A model generated the notes under the pieces. The model saw nothing but the letters and a program-made list of their open reading frames with translations. It was not told the origin of the DNA and did not search any database. DNA of 64,000 nt from Gammaproteobacteria bacterium. GTDB taxonomy: Bacteria; Pseudomonadota; Gammaproteobacteria; Francisellales; CACEW01. Shown here in pieces: positions 9,978 to 18,541 of this stretch. The stretch spans positions 1-64,000 of the forward strand of contig JAQSYQ010000001.1 in NCBI GenBank assembly GCA_029256015.1. The letters are read 5' to 3'. The translations under genes were made by a program, and so were the position numbers. Position 1 is the first letter of the stretch; each line of letters begins with the position of its first letter.

Positions 9978-10994
9978 CTTTTTAGGGTCGTATTTGGTAA
10001 AAGGCAGAATTTTTTCTTGATCTTCAATGGGGTAAACCGATTGGCCCTTGATAAGAGCATAGTAATACTTCCCATTTTCAGATAGAACTTCGGTAGCTGG
10101 GTGCAAATATGGCCCCCACTCATAAACTGGGATGTCATAGTTTCTTTCTAGGAAGAAGAAGGGAATTCTTTCTCGTTTAGCAATAGATTTAACGATGTTT
10201 TCAGAATCCTCCACGGGTTCTTGCGCATGTTCGTTTTTAGCAAATTCATATAAAAATTTCATCTGCATTTCATCGCAGACAACAAGCCAGCTCACATTAC
10301 CTTTTGCATCTAATAGCAAGAAATTCCCAGAGTTCTCAAGCAAATAGAACTCTGCAATTTTATTCTCTGCAATGATTTTGTAAAAAAACTCGCTAAATAG
10401 CGGATCAAGTAAAAAGAAAGGAGGGGAGCTATGATTGTTTTCAAGTGCAATAGTTAAAAGCTTTGATAGGTCTAGATAATATTTGATTTGCATCTCATGG
10501 ATTGCTTTATTGACCTCCTGAATCATATTAGGAGAGCCTTTCATAATAAATTTATCAATGATTCCTTCGTTAAAGGCTTGTACAGCAATAGCTGCATCGG
10601 CTTCGCCCGTTAACATAATTTTTTTGATTTTGCGGTTCTTAATTTGACGGCAAAACTCCACTCCATTCATGCCTGGCATGGAATAGTCAACCAATGCAAT
10701 GCTCACTTCACTGAAGCGAGTAGGATTGAAAACTTCTTTGTATATCTTTTTAAGATCGATTCTAATTTCAGGCTCATCTTGAGTAACTGAGCTACTCAAA
10801 GAAACACAGCGGTCAGTAAAAGGCGTATTTTTATATGTCCTAAGAAAGTCCAAGGCTTCATAAGGGTTATGATAGGCCAAGCAGTTTCCGTGAGAGCTAA
10901 GCTGTAGGCTTAAAGATTTAAGAAAATGCACATCATCATCAACTAATATAATGGTGCTTGGGTGAAAACAATAAGGAATTTGATTAATATGCAT
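9975..10994 (-). CDS. Response regulator with receiver domain and unrecognised output domain
   Basis: 339 residues. The receiver domain (about 13-165) has the acidic pocket DDD at 19-21, the phosphoacceptor Asp103 in IALVDYSMPGMNG, Thr129 in MLTGEAD and Lys152. About 45 extra residues sit between the second strand region and the phosphoacceptor strand, longer than a standard receiver. Residues about 170-339 form an output domain I do not recognise: no helix-turn-helix, GGDEF, EAL or HD-GYP motif is visible. It lies 37 bases after the histidine kinase with GAAGG before the ATG, so it is the kinase's likely partner. Length and layout recall Legionella LqsR, but homology is not established. Confidence 0.85.
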   Translation of the reverse strand: MHINQIPYCFHPSTIILVDDDVHFLKSLSLQLSSHGNCLAYHNPYEALDFLRTYKNTPFTDRCVSLSSSVTQDEPEIRIDLKKIYKEVFNPTRFSEVSIALVDYSMPGMNGVEFCRQIKNRKIKKIMLTGEADAAIAVQAFNEGIIDKFIMKGSPNMIQEVNKAIHEMQIKYYLDLSKLLTIALENNHSSPPFFLLDPLFSEFFYKIIAENKIAEFYLLENSGNFLLLDAKGNVSWLVVCDEMQMKFLYEFAKNEHAQEPVEDSENIVKSIAKRERIPFFFLERNYDIPVYEWGPYLHPATEVLSENGKYYYALIKGQSVYPIEDQEKILPFTKYDPKK

Positions 10995-11031
10995 TTTTAG
11001 CCTTCAAGCTTAAGTTGTGTAAATTATAGCT

Positions 11032-12693
11032 TTATTTTTCCTGAATGGCAGGAAATAAAAGCATAAAGTGTGTGAAGTCTCCTTCGGTAGATTCACATTT
11101 AATATGTCCATTATAGGCATCCATTACCATTTTACAAAAAGCCAACCCTACGCCAGTCCCATGATAGGTTTTACTGTAAAACTGTTCAAATATATGAGGC
11201 AAAATATCAGAGGGAATACCTGTTCCGCTGTCCCTGAAATGTAAAATATTGTGTTCTGTGCCTTTTTCTAGCCAAATTTTAATGTCTCCTTTGCCGGCAG
11301 CAGTAACATAGTATATGGCATTTTTTAACAAATTAAACAGCAGATAGGTGCTTAAAAGCTCATCCCCTTTATAGCTAAAGTCATTTGCGGGGTCCCATTT
11401 GATTAAGTGCTGTCCGCCATTATTAAATGGATACTGTTTGAGGGCTTTCTCAACACATTGAGCAGCAGACAAAGCAACAAGGTGAGTGGGTTTAGCTTTC
11501 TCTAAATTTACTTTTGCTAATAACATATTAATAAAAGTGTTGGCTGCATTAATGATCTGATTGAAGTCTTCAGGCAAGGTTTTTAATGCTTCAATTTGCG
11601 CCATGCTAAGCGGACTTACTGGAAGATTATTTTGCTCAGCCAGCTCATAGCCTTCTATCAAAACGGGTAGAAATATTTGTATAGCGCTTGAAAGGGCGCT
11701 AATTGATGCTAGGGGGGTTCTTAGTTCATGGGCTATGGTGGCAGCCAGCATTTTCATGGCCTGGGCTTTTTCTTCTGAAATAGCATGCTCTATTTGGAGT
11801 TTTTCAGCTTGCTTTACGCTGGTCATATCAAAGGAAATACCAAGCAATCCTACTATATTGCCTTGATCATCCCGCATAGGGACTTTCTTTGACAAAAAGA
11901 TGGCTTTTTTCCCATCGGCATTGGAGGATTCTTCCTCAACAGTTACGATTGAACCAGCGGCCATAACATTTTGGTTGGTCTTTGTAATAGCCTCAGCTTC
12001 TTCTTTAGAAAAGATATCAAACATGGTTTTGCCAAGGAGTTCTTTTGCAGAAGACAGACCTAGAGACTGGGCTTGCAAATTATTACAACCTAGCACAATG
12101 CCTTCTTCATCCAGCCAAAATACATGTCCAGGCAAATTTGAGAGAATATTATCTAAAGTAAGCTGAACCTGCTTATTTTTCTTAGTAAGGCTATGCTCTT
12201 TCTGCTTTCGTTCTGTAATATCAAAAGATATGCCAAGTAAACCAATAACCTCGCCATCTTTATTCTTGAGTGGAATTTTTTTTGCAAGATAGGTTTGGCC
12301 TTGTTCTCCAGCCTCTTCAAGACTAACCCCAACGCCTGTTAGCATGACAAGATTGTCAGTGGATTGTATATTGCCGCCGGTTTTCAGGTGCAAGTCACTG
12401 CTTGTTTTTCCAATTAACTCATCACTAGAGCTAAAACCTAAGGCTTTGGCCTGGGCATCATTGCAGCCAAGATAGCGGCCATTTACATCCTTCCAATAGA
12501 TGTTTCCAGGCAAAATGGCTAAAAGCTTCTCAATAGCATCCCATTCTGCAGGGAATGCGGCTAACTCATTTTTAAATTTATTTGCCATTTTCTTAAGCCC
12601 AAATAACTTATCAATAGCATAATTAGATAGCGTCTGCAACTTCAATTGGGCTTCTTGGATTTTTATTTGGCTTGCTTGATTGTCTGAATCCAA
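11032..12693 (-). CDS. Soluble PAS-PAS sensor histidine kinase
   Basis: 553 residues from a TTG at 12693; the first ATG (12588) would give 518. There are two PAS/PAC units, about 50-165 and 175-300, each ending in a GLLGISFD segment, so they look duplicated. Then come the HisKA H-box ATIAHELRTPLAS (His322), N-box with Asn458, G1 DSGTGIP (488-494), an F-box FEQFYSK, and G2 GTGVGLAF (512-519). All catalytic boxes are intact. No membrane segment, so it senses a cytoplasmic or membrane-permeant signal. Its 5' end overlaps the cyclodipeptide synthase gene by 71 bases if the TTG is used, implying coupled translation. Confidence 0.9.
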   Translation of the reverse strand: MDSDNQASQIKIQEAQLKLQTLSNYAIDKLFGLKKMANKFKNELAAFPAEWDAIEKLLAILPGNIYWKDVNGRYLGCNDAQAKALGFSSSDELIGKTSSDLHLKTGGNIQSTDNLVMLTGVGVSLEEAGEQGQTYLAKKIPLKNKDGEVIGLLGISFDITERKQKEHSLTKKNKQVQLTLDNILSNLPGHVFWLDEEGIVLGCNNLQAQSLGLSSAKELLGKTMFDIFSKEEAEAITKTNQNVMAAGSIVTVEEESSNADGKKAIFLSKKVPMRDDQGNIVGLLGISFDMTSVKQAEKLQIEHAISEEKAQAMKMLAATIAHELRTPLASISALSSAIQIFLPVLIEGYELAEQNNLPVSPLSMAQIEALKTLPEDFNQIINAANTFINMLLAKVNLEKAKPTHLVALSAAQCVEKALKQYPFNNGGQHLIKWDPANDFSYKGDELLSTYLLFNLLKNAIYYVTAAGKGDIKIWLEKGTEHNILHFRDSGTGIPSDILPHIFEQFYSKTYHGTGVGLAFCKMVMDAYNGHIKCESTEGDFTHFMLLFPAIQEK

Positions 12694-13366
12694 GCTCTAC
12701 CCAACGCAAACGATTTGGATAAAATGGCCTAATAAAATGCTCGTAAGTTAACTGTATAGAAAGAGGCCGTTTTCCCGGATAAAGGATAAAATGGTAATTG
12801 TCGTAAGCCACTAACTGCATAACAGCAGATTCTTCTTTTAAGTATTCAGCGCTGCATCTAAAAGCATTGGTACAATTGAGGGAGCTTTCACTTTTATCTA
12901 ATCTGAGTAAAAATTCCTCGACGCTTTTAAAGACAGAGATTCTGAAGTGAGAATTTTTTTCATAAAACTCATCTATAAGTGACTTCATTGCTGGGAAATT
13001 AGGGTGGTTTAACCATTCTTGCCAGCGCAAAGTATTATGAGGGATGGTCAGTGCATCAATGGTGGCTTGATTTCTTTCAAGCCATTCATCCCCTGCATCA
13101 CGAGCAGCCCTGTAAAGTTGTTCTTCTGTATAGTCTTCATTTAAAATTTTGAAGGTATGACGATGTAGCGTATCGGCCAATAGAATGGTGCATTTATTAA
13201 AAGTTTTATTTACTTTATGTAAAATAGAAGCAAACTTTTCTTTATCAGTTTTAGGCTGCCCTAAAACACTGACCGCCACAATGCAGTGAGATGAAGCAAA
13301 TTCTTGTTTATCTTCTTCAGGACAAAAAAAGCGTATTCTTGATGATGGCTGATAGATTAAAGGCAC
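12623..13366 (-). CDS. tRNA-dependent cyclodipeptide synthase (XYP-type)
   Basis: 247 residues, the usual CDPS length (220-250). CDPSs use two aminoacyl-tRNAs to make a cyclic dipeptide (diketopiperazine). Visible family features: the catalytic serine (Ser33) in IVAVSVLGQP, equivalent to AlbC Ser37; Tyr175 and Glu179 in AEYLKEES, spaced as AlbC Tyr178/Glu182; Tyr196-Pro197 in ILYPGK, the YP of the XYP subfamily; and LLADTLHRHT plus GDEWLERN, conserved around the tRNA-binding face. The GTG start has a strong GGGGAGG 8 bases upstream. No oxidase, P450 or methyltransferase follows; a histidine kinase and response regulator do. Product amino acids cannot be read from sequence. Confidence 0.87.
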   Translation of the reverse strand: MPLIYQPSSRIRFFCPEEDKQEFASSHCIVAVSVLGQPKTDKEKFASILHKVNKTFNKCTILLADTLHRHTFKILNEDYTEEQLYRAARDAGDEWLERNQATIDALTIPHNTLRWQEWLNHPNFPAMKSLIDEFYEKNSHFRISVFKSVEEFLLRLDKSESSLNCTNAFRCSAEYLKEESAVMQLVAYDNYHFILYPGKRPLSIQLTYEHFIRPFYPNRLRWVELGFRQSSKPNKNPRSPIEVADAI

Positions 13367-13475
13367 CTTTATTACCTCCCCATTGATAATGCTGGCGCAA
13401 ATTAAGGATTTATTCTATCTATTGCATCAAAAAAATCCAGCTAAATGTTTATATTTTTTTATAAGATTATATATA

Positions 13476-13493
13476 TAAACTTTTATAAGTTTA
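13476..13493 (-). terminator. AT-rich hairpin after pepA
   Basis: TAAACTT-TTAT-AAGTTTA is a perfect 7-base stem, 8 bases beyond the pepA stop and upstream of the cyclodipeptide synthase. It sits in a very AT-rich 134-base gap (13367-13500) that must also hold the CDPS promoter. It is weak as a terminator because its stem is almost all A-T. Confidence 0.3.
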
Positions 13494-13500
13494 GGATAGA

Positions 13501-15000
13501 CTAAGCAAGTCTACCCAGTAAGAATTCAATCAGCAAATTAACTGGCCGTCCTTTAGCGCCTTCTTTTGCCATAGCTGTTCCTGCTACATCTAAATGAGCC
13601 CAATGATACTTTTTGGTAAATCTTGCCAAAAAGCAAGCTGCTGTAACACTGCCGCCATAAGGGCCGCCAAGGTTTGCCATGTCTGCGATTTTACTGTCGA
13701 TTTGCTTTTGAAACTCTTCAGTAATAGGCATATGCCAAGCAGGGTCATTACTGGCTTTCCCTGCTTTTAAAAGTTCATTTGCTAGCGGATCATGATTGGC
13801 ATATAGCCCAGTTAAATGTTGCCCTAGAGCTACCATAACTGCACCTGTTAAGGTGGCCACATCAATAACGCAATCTGGGTTAAAGCGTTCGCAATAGGTT
13901 AGAGCGTCACATAAGATCAATCTGCCTTCAGCGTCAGTATCCAGGACTTCTATAGTTTGCCCAGACATGCTCTTGATAATATCACCGGGTCGAAAAGCCT
14001 TGCCATCTGGCATGTTTTCAACACAGGGCGCCACCACGACTAAATTAATGGGCAATGCCAATTTGACCGCTGCGTAAAAAACGCTAATGACTGTTGCGGC
14101 GCCGCACATATCCATCCGCATCAAGTTCATGCCATCACGTCCCTTGATACATAGCCCACCTGAATCAAAACAAACGCCTTTTCCTACCAAAACAATAGGG
14201 GCTGCGCTTTTTTTGCCTCCGCGGTATTCCATACTTACTAATTGGCAAGGTTCATGGCTGCCTTGAGCTACTGCAAGAATAGCATTGGCTCCCATTTCCT
14301 GTAGTTTTTCACGGTCAAATATATCTACATGCACTTTTTTAGACAGGCTTTTCATGCTTAGAGCTTGCTTGGATAAATAAGAAGGAGTGCATATATTGGC
14401 AGGCATATTGCCTAAGTCTCTTGCAAACTGAACGGCCTCGGCGATTACGCAAGATTGTTCTAGTACAAGTTCAAGTTTGCGTTTGTTTTTGCTTTGAATA
14501 GCAAAATACACTTCAGCCAATTTAGGCTTTTCGGCTTTGCTTTTAAAATAGTGAAAATCATAGAGTTCATAGGAAACCGATTCCACTGCGAAGCGCAATC
14601 CCCACTCCATGTCACGGGATTTGATATCAATTTGATTAAGGCAGCAAATAGCGCTTTTCACTCGAGCCGCTGTTAAGGCTTTTGTTGTATATACGCAGAG
14701 ATTTTTGAAATGCGAATCATTCAGCTCGCTTGGTTTGCCACAGCCCATTAACAACACTACGGGGGCTTTAATACCTGGCACATGATACAGCATAACAGAC
14801 TGACCAATTTTGCCTTCCATGTTGGATTGTTTTAGGCATTTTTGGATAAAGTCACTGCTTTGTTTGCTTAATTTTACAGTAGTGGCTGGTTTAGCTGATT
14901 CCCATACTCCCAATACCAGGCAATCAGAAGCTTTAGCAGTAGGGTCGCCCTCAAGTAATTTAAAATCAACAGCCAATTTTTGTTCTATATTGATAGACAT
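13501..15000 (-). CDS. pepA: Leucyl (cytosol) aminopeptidase PepA
   Basis: 499 residues, M17 family. It removes N-terminal residues from peptides using two metal ions, and in E. coli also binds DNA. Metal ligands and catalytic residues fall in the expected motifs: Lys274 and Asp279 in VGKGVCFDSGG, Lys286, Asp297 in RMDMCGAA, and Asp356, Glu358 and Arg360 in DTDAEGRL. As in many gammaproteobacteria it lies near divergent lptFG, but here a beta-lactamase-like gene sits between, ending 5 bases upstream of the pepA start in the same direction. Confidence 0.97.
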   Translation of the reverse strand: MSINIEQKLAVDFKLLEGDPTAKASDCLVLGVWESAKPATTVKLSKQSSDFIQKCLKQSNMEGKIGQSVMLYHVPGIKAPVVLLMGCGKPSELNDSHFKNLCVYTTKALTAARVKSAICCLNQIDIKSRDMEWGLRFAVESVSYELYDFHYFKSKAEKPKLAEVYFAIQSKNKRKLELVLEQSCVIAEAVQFARDLGNMPANICTPSYLSKQALSMKSLSKKVHVDIFDREKLQEMGANAILAVAQGSHEPCQLVSMEYRGGKKSAAPIVLVGKGVCFDSGGLCIKGRDGMNLMRMDMCGAATVISVFYAAVKLALPINLVVVAPCVENMPDGKAFRPGDIIKSMSGQTIEVLDTDAEGRLILCDALTYCERFNPDCVIDVATLTGAVMVALGQHLTGLYANHDPLANELLKAGKASNDPAWHMPITEEFQKQIDSKIADMANLGGPYGGSVTAACFLARFTKKYHWAHLDVAGTAMAKEGAKGRPVNLLIEFLLGRLA

Positions 15001-15004
15001 AATG

Positions 15005-16186
15005 TTATTCCTGCTTATTATTAATCAATTGAGTAAGAATGGTCCTTCCTGTGTTCACAAGGTCGCCTTCGCTAAAGTAACTATTCGCTAAAATGACGAT
15101 ACCTGTTTGTGTATTAGGAACAAGACCAATATAAGTTCTAAATCCATTAGTAGCGCCTGTTTTCTGCAATAGTGCATTACCATTATAGACAGATTGCGAA
15201 GCGCTTAATTGGGTGGCCGGCATAGGGCCCAGATTTTTGGCGGCTGGCTGATGAATAAATTGAGGGTCCTGAGGATTGAATGGATAAATTTCCCAGCCTA
15301 AGCCTTGCTGCATAGTAGAGGTTTGGGCATAAGGGGTTTGGGTCATTTTCATGGCAGCTTCAATAGCAGGTGGTGTTCCAGGGAGGCCCAAGGCTGCACT
15401 TAAGAAGTGTTGCATATCCCTTGGTGAGGCTTCAATACCCCCAGCGGCTGGAAACATCAGCATTTTAAAATGAGGCACAACTTTGCCATTGCTGTATGCA
15501 TCGGCATAATTTAAATTCCAGTTAGCAATATTTAGACCAGAATCTTTCATTTTTAAAGGCTTAAATATGTAGGCTGCGACTAGTTTGTTGTAAGGCCATC
15601 CTATTTTGTCCTCTATGCTTATTCCCAGCAGGCCCATTCCAAAATTAGAATATTGCCATTGGCTCCCAACAGGGCTAGCGGGCTGCCATGTAAGCAAATA
15701 CTGGTGTAGAGTATCTATTGTATTAATATTAAACGTAGCATTTAAGGCTAAAGGCGAATTTAGCGGCAATCCCGAGGTATGAGTTGCAAGCTCTTCTAGA
15801 TTGATACTAGCAGCAGGCGCTTTTGTTTGATGTAAGGAAGGCAAGAATTGCGCTAAAGTATTATTAAGCTGCAGGGTGTTTTGGTTAACTTCAATGGCGA
15901 GCAAAAGGCAGGTGAATAGTTTGGTCACTGAGCCTATTTCAAACAAGGTTTTATCATTTACCAAACGTTTATGCGCTATATTTCGATAGCCAAAATAATA
16001 GGAATAAGGCTGCCCATTCTCATATATTACCACTGCAACGCCAGGAATCTGATCTTTTTGCATGAGTTGAGTAATGCTTTGTTTAACAATCGGAGCTGGG
16101 TCTATTTGAGAAGGGGTGTCAGCAAAAGCTTGGCTGCCTAACATCAATAAAGAACAGCAGCAAGCTAAAAGAGTTTTTTTATTCAT
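15005..16186 (-). CDS. Class C beta-lactamase-family serine hydrolase, exported
   Basis: 393 residues from the ATG at 16186 (MNKKTLLACCCSLLMLGSQA, a signal peptide cleaved near AFA-D); an upstream in-frame ATG at 16216 would break the signal peptide. The three active-site elements of serine beta-lactamases and penicillin-binding proteins are present: SVTK (Ser86, Lys89), YSN (179-181) and KTG (342-344). The family includes AmpC cephalosporinases and peptidoglycan- or ester-cleaving enzymes, so drug hydrolysis cannot be assumed. It lies between pepA and lptF, probably transcribed with pepA (5-base gap). Confidence 0.9.
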   Translation of the reverse strand: MNKKTLLACCCSLLMLGSQAFADTPSQIDPAPIVKQSITQLMQKDQIPGVAVVIYENGQPYSYYFGYRNIAHKRLVNDKTLFEIGSVTKLFTCLLLAIEVNQNTLQLNNTLAQFLPSLHQTKAPAASINLEELATHTSGLPLNSPLALNATFNINTIDTLHQYLLTWQPASPVGSQWQYSNFGMGLLGISIEDKIGWPYNKLVAAYIFKPLKMKDSGLNIANWNLNYADAYSNGKVVPHFKMLMFPAAGGIEASPRDMQHFLSAALGLPGTPPAIEAAMKMTQTPYAQTSTMQQGLGWEIYPFNPQDPQFIHQPAAKNLGPMPATQLSASQSVYNGNALLQKTGATNGFRTYIGLVPNTQTGIVILANSYFSEGDLVNTGRTILTQLINNKQE

Positions 16187-16290
16187 ATATTGCTCTACAA
16201 TTTTACCATACGGCATTTTAGCACAATAATATGTTCAGTTTCATCTGGAATAAGCTACAATAAGCAAGGTTTTATTATCGAGAGTCTATT

Positions 16291-17385
16291 GTGATTTTAC
16301 TGAAATACTTATCACGTGAAGTATTCCATATGATGCTAGCCATCATGCTGGTTTTGCTCGTTATTATGATTAGCGTGATGTTTGTACGTTATCTTTCTGT
16401 AGCGGCCGGCGGGGCGATGACTTTTGATATGGTGCTAAGCTTAATCGGAGTCGTGCTGCCAAGCTATATAGGCGTTTTAATCCCGATTAGCTACTTTCTT
16501 TCTATTGTAGTGGTATATGGTCGGATGTTTGCTGACAGCGAACTGCTTGTGATGATGGCCTGCGGCATGAGTTGGTGGCAGCTAACCAAGATTACCATAA
16601 AGCCTGCTTTGTTTTTATTTGCTGTGGTAAGTTTATTGTCTTTATATGTGATTCCAGAAATGACCTATCATCAAGATAGCTTAATTGCTATCTCATCCCA
16701 GAAAAATGCGAGCAATATCAATTTGGTTGAAACAGGAAGATTTATTAGCCTGCAGGGCGGTAATGAAATTGTTTATATTGGGCAAACCGACCCTAAAACC
16801 AGTTTGAGTCAAAATTTATTTATTTACCGCTCTATGCCAAGCGGATCTGTACAGATTATTCTAGCGCCTTATGGCTATATGCAGACTGACCCTAACACCC
16901 AAAACCAGTATCTTGTACTAAAACAGGGCAGGGAGTATTCAGCAACTTTAGGGCAACTGAATTACCAAATGGTCACCTTTGATTCTTATACCGCCCAAAT
17001 TCAACAACCTAATTATAACTTTGTCCGCACTGATTTAAGCGCATTCACAACCTGGCAACTATTTTTCCTTCATACGCCCGCCGCTAATGCAGAATTGGAA
17101 TGGAGATTTACTCTACCATTGACAGTATTGATTGTAAGCTTGCTGGGAGTGTCGATTTGCTACGTTAGGCCAAGAGCAGGGCGTTATTCAAAATTGCTTT
17201 ATGCCATAGCGCTGTTTATTATTTACTTTAACCTTCTGTCCATTACCCGATCATTAGTGGCGAGTGGTAAAATCCCAGGATGGTATGGCCTATGGTCGGT
17301 TCATTTATTATTTTTCTTATTGGCTAGCGCTAAAATTATTCAGTTAGAAGGCGGCTGGCGCCAAGTTTTAAAGCTAGTAAGGTAA
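16291..17385 (+). CDS. lptF: LPS export ABC transporter permease LptF
   Basis: 364 residues, YjgP/YjgQ family. Six predicted membrane helices (three N-terminal, three C-terminal) flank a periplasmic beta-jellyroll domain (about 120-260). With LptG and the ATPase LptB it extracts lipopolysaccharide from the inner membrane and passes it to LptC/LptA. The GTG start has GAG 8-10 bases upstream. lptG follows after 4 bases. Divergent from the hydrolase/pepA pair. Confidence 0.95.
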   Translation: MILLKYLSREVFHMMLAIMLVLLVIMISVMFVRYLSVAAGGAMTFDMVLSLIGVVLPSYIGVLIPISYFLSIVVVYGRMFADSELLVMMACGMSWWQLTKITIKPALFLFAVVSLLSLYVIPEMTYHQDSLIAISSQKNASNINLVETGRFISLQGGNEIVYIGQTDPKTSLSQNLFIYRSMPSGSVQIILAPYGYMQTDPNTQNQYLVLKQGREYSATLGQLNYQMVTFDSYTAQIQQPNYNFVRTDLSAFTTWQLFFLHTPAANAELEWRFTLPLTVLIVSLLGVSICYVRPRAGRYSKLLYAIALFIIYFNLLSITRSLVASGKIPGWYGLWSVHLLFFLLASAKIIQLEGGWRQVLKLVR

Positions 17386-17389
17386 TGCT

Positions 17390-18448
17390 ATGTGGAAACT
17401 AATGCGCTATATCTTCACTACGGTCCTGTTAGCTATTTTAGGCGTGACAGGGGTATTAATTGGCATTGATGTTATTTTTACCTTTATCGTCCAAATTAAT
17501 TCATTGGGAGCAGGCTATACATTAGTGGATGCTTTTGTTTTTGTACTATTGCGCTTGCCTACTGATCTTTATTTAATGCTACCTGTATCCGCATTTTTAG
17601 GAACTTTGGTGGGCCTGGGAACTCTTGCCTCTAAAAGTGAGCTGATTGCCATGCAGGCAGCAGGGGTCTCTATATATCAAATCAGCAGGGGGGTGCTATT
17701 AGCTTCTTCTGTTTTATTAGTATTTGCTTATCTGCTAAGCACTTATATTTCCCCTTATACAAGGCATTTGGCTTACCTGAAACAAAACGAGCAAAGCAAC
17801 CCACAGGCTTTATTGGTACTAGCGACGGCAACTTGGCTTAAGTCAGGGGACCATTTTGTCTATATTGGCCAAACTCGTCCAAGTGGTAGCCTATTGAACT
17901 TGGTGAGTTTCACCATCAATAACAGTCAGCTTAGTGAAGTAAAAATGGCGCAGTCTGCCCAAATTGAAAAAGATCAGTGGACTTTAACCCATGTCAGCGA
18001 TACTAAAGTAAGTGACAATCAAGTTACTCAAACCACCAGCGCCAGCATTACTGAGCCAAGCTTGATTTCGCCACACTTATTGCAAATTATCAGCATGGAT
18101 CCACAAGATATGACCTTGCCGGCTTTATATTCTTACATTGAATACCGCAAGCAAAATGCTCTGGACCCCAAGCCTTATAAACTTCAATTTTGGAGCCGTA
18201 TATTCCAGCCTTTGAGTACGGTGGTTTTAATGCTAATGGCTGTACCTTTTGTATTTGGACCTTTGCGCTCATCAAGTAACGGCTTAAGAATATTGATAGG
18301 GGTATTTGCAGGCTTTAGTTTTTATATCGTGAACCAGTTTTTCAGCTCGTTCAGCTTATTATTTCCTATTCCTGCATTTTTGGGCGCGGCCGCACCGATT
18401 CTGTTGTTTGGCTTGATTCTATTTGCTTTGATGCAAAGAATGAATTGA
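17390..18448 (+). CDS. lptG: LPS export ABC transporter permease LptG
   Basis: 352 residues with the same fold as LptF: N-terminal helices with LPTDLYLMLPVSAFLGTL, a periplasmic jellyroll (about 125-260) and three C-terminal helices starting at FWSRIFQPLSTVVLML. Forms the LptB2FG complex with the preceding gene. A composite repeat with a hairpin follows the stop and probably ends the lptFG transcript; secB is convergent beyond it. Confidence 0.95.
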   Translation: MWKLMRYIFTTVLLAILGVTGVLIGIDVIFTFIVQINSLGAGYTLVDAFVFVLLRLPTDLYLMLPVSAFLGTLVGLGTLASKSELIAMQAAGVSIYQISRGVLLASSVLLVFAYLLSTYISPYTRHLAYLKQNEQSNPQALLVLATATWLKSGDHFVYIGQTRPSGSLLNLVSFTINNSQLSEVKMAQSAQIEKDQWTLTHVSDTKVSDNQVTQTTSASITEPSLISPHLLQIISMDPQDMTLPALYSYIEYRKQNALDPKPYKLQFWSRIFQPLSTVVLMLMAVPFVFGPLRSSSNGLRILIGVFAGFSFYIVNQFFSSFSLLFPIPAFLGAAAPILLFGLILFALMQRMN

Positions 18449-18459
18449 TAGATTTAAAT

Positions 18460-18540
18460 GGATCCCGGGTTCTTTGACCCTTGGTCAAAGCCCCAGGATG
18501 ACGATTTTCTACAGCAGGAAACAGCCAAGAAAATCTGTCG
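18460..18540. repeat. Interspersed intergenic repeat, copy C, with terminal hairpin
   Basis: Starts GGATCCCGGGT (18460-18470), includes a perfect CTTTGACC/GGTCAAAG dyad (18472-18490) and CCCCAGGATGAC. It ends with the hairpin GATTTTCT (18503-18510) / AGAAAATC (18528-18535), flanked by GAC and GTC. It fills the gap between convergent lptG and secB and could terminate both transcripts. Same design as copies A and B. Confidence 0.7.
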
Positions 18541-18541
18541 A

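Noticed and set aside
11900..12166. 88-codon plus-strand frame inside the histidine kinase
   Set aside because: Antisense to conserved PAS coding sequence with no ribosome site; a shadow frame.
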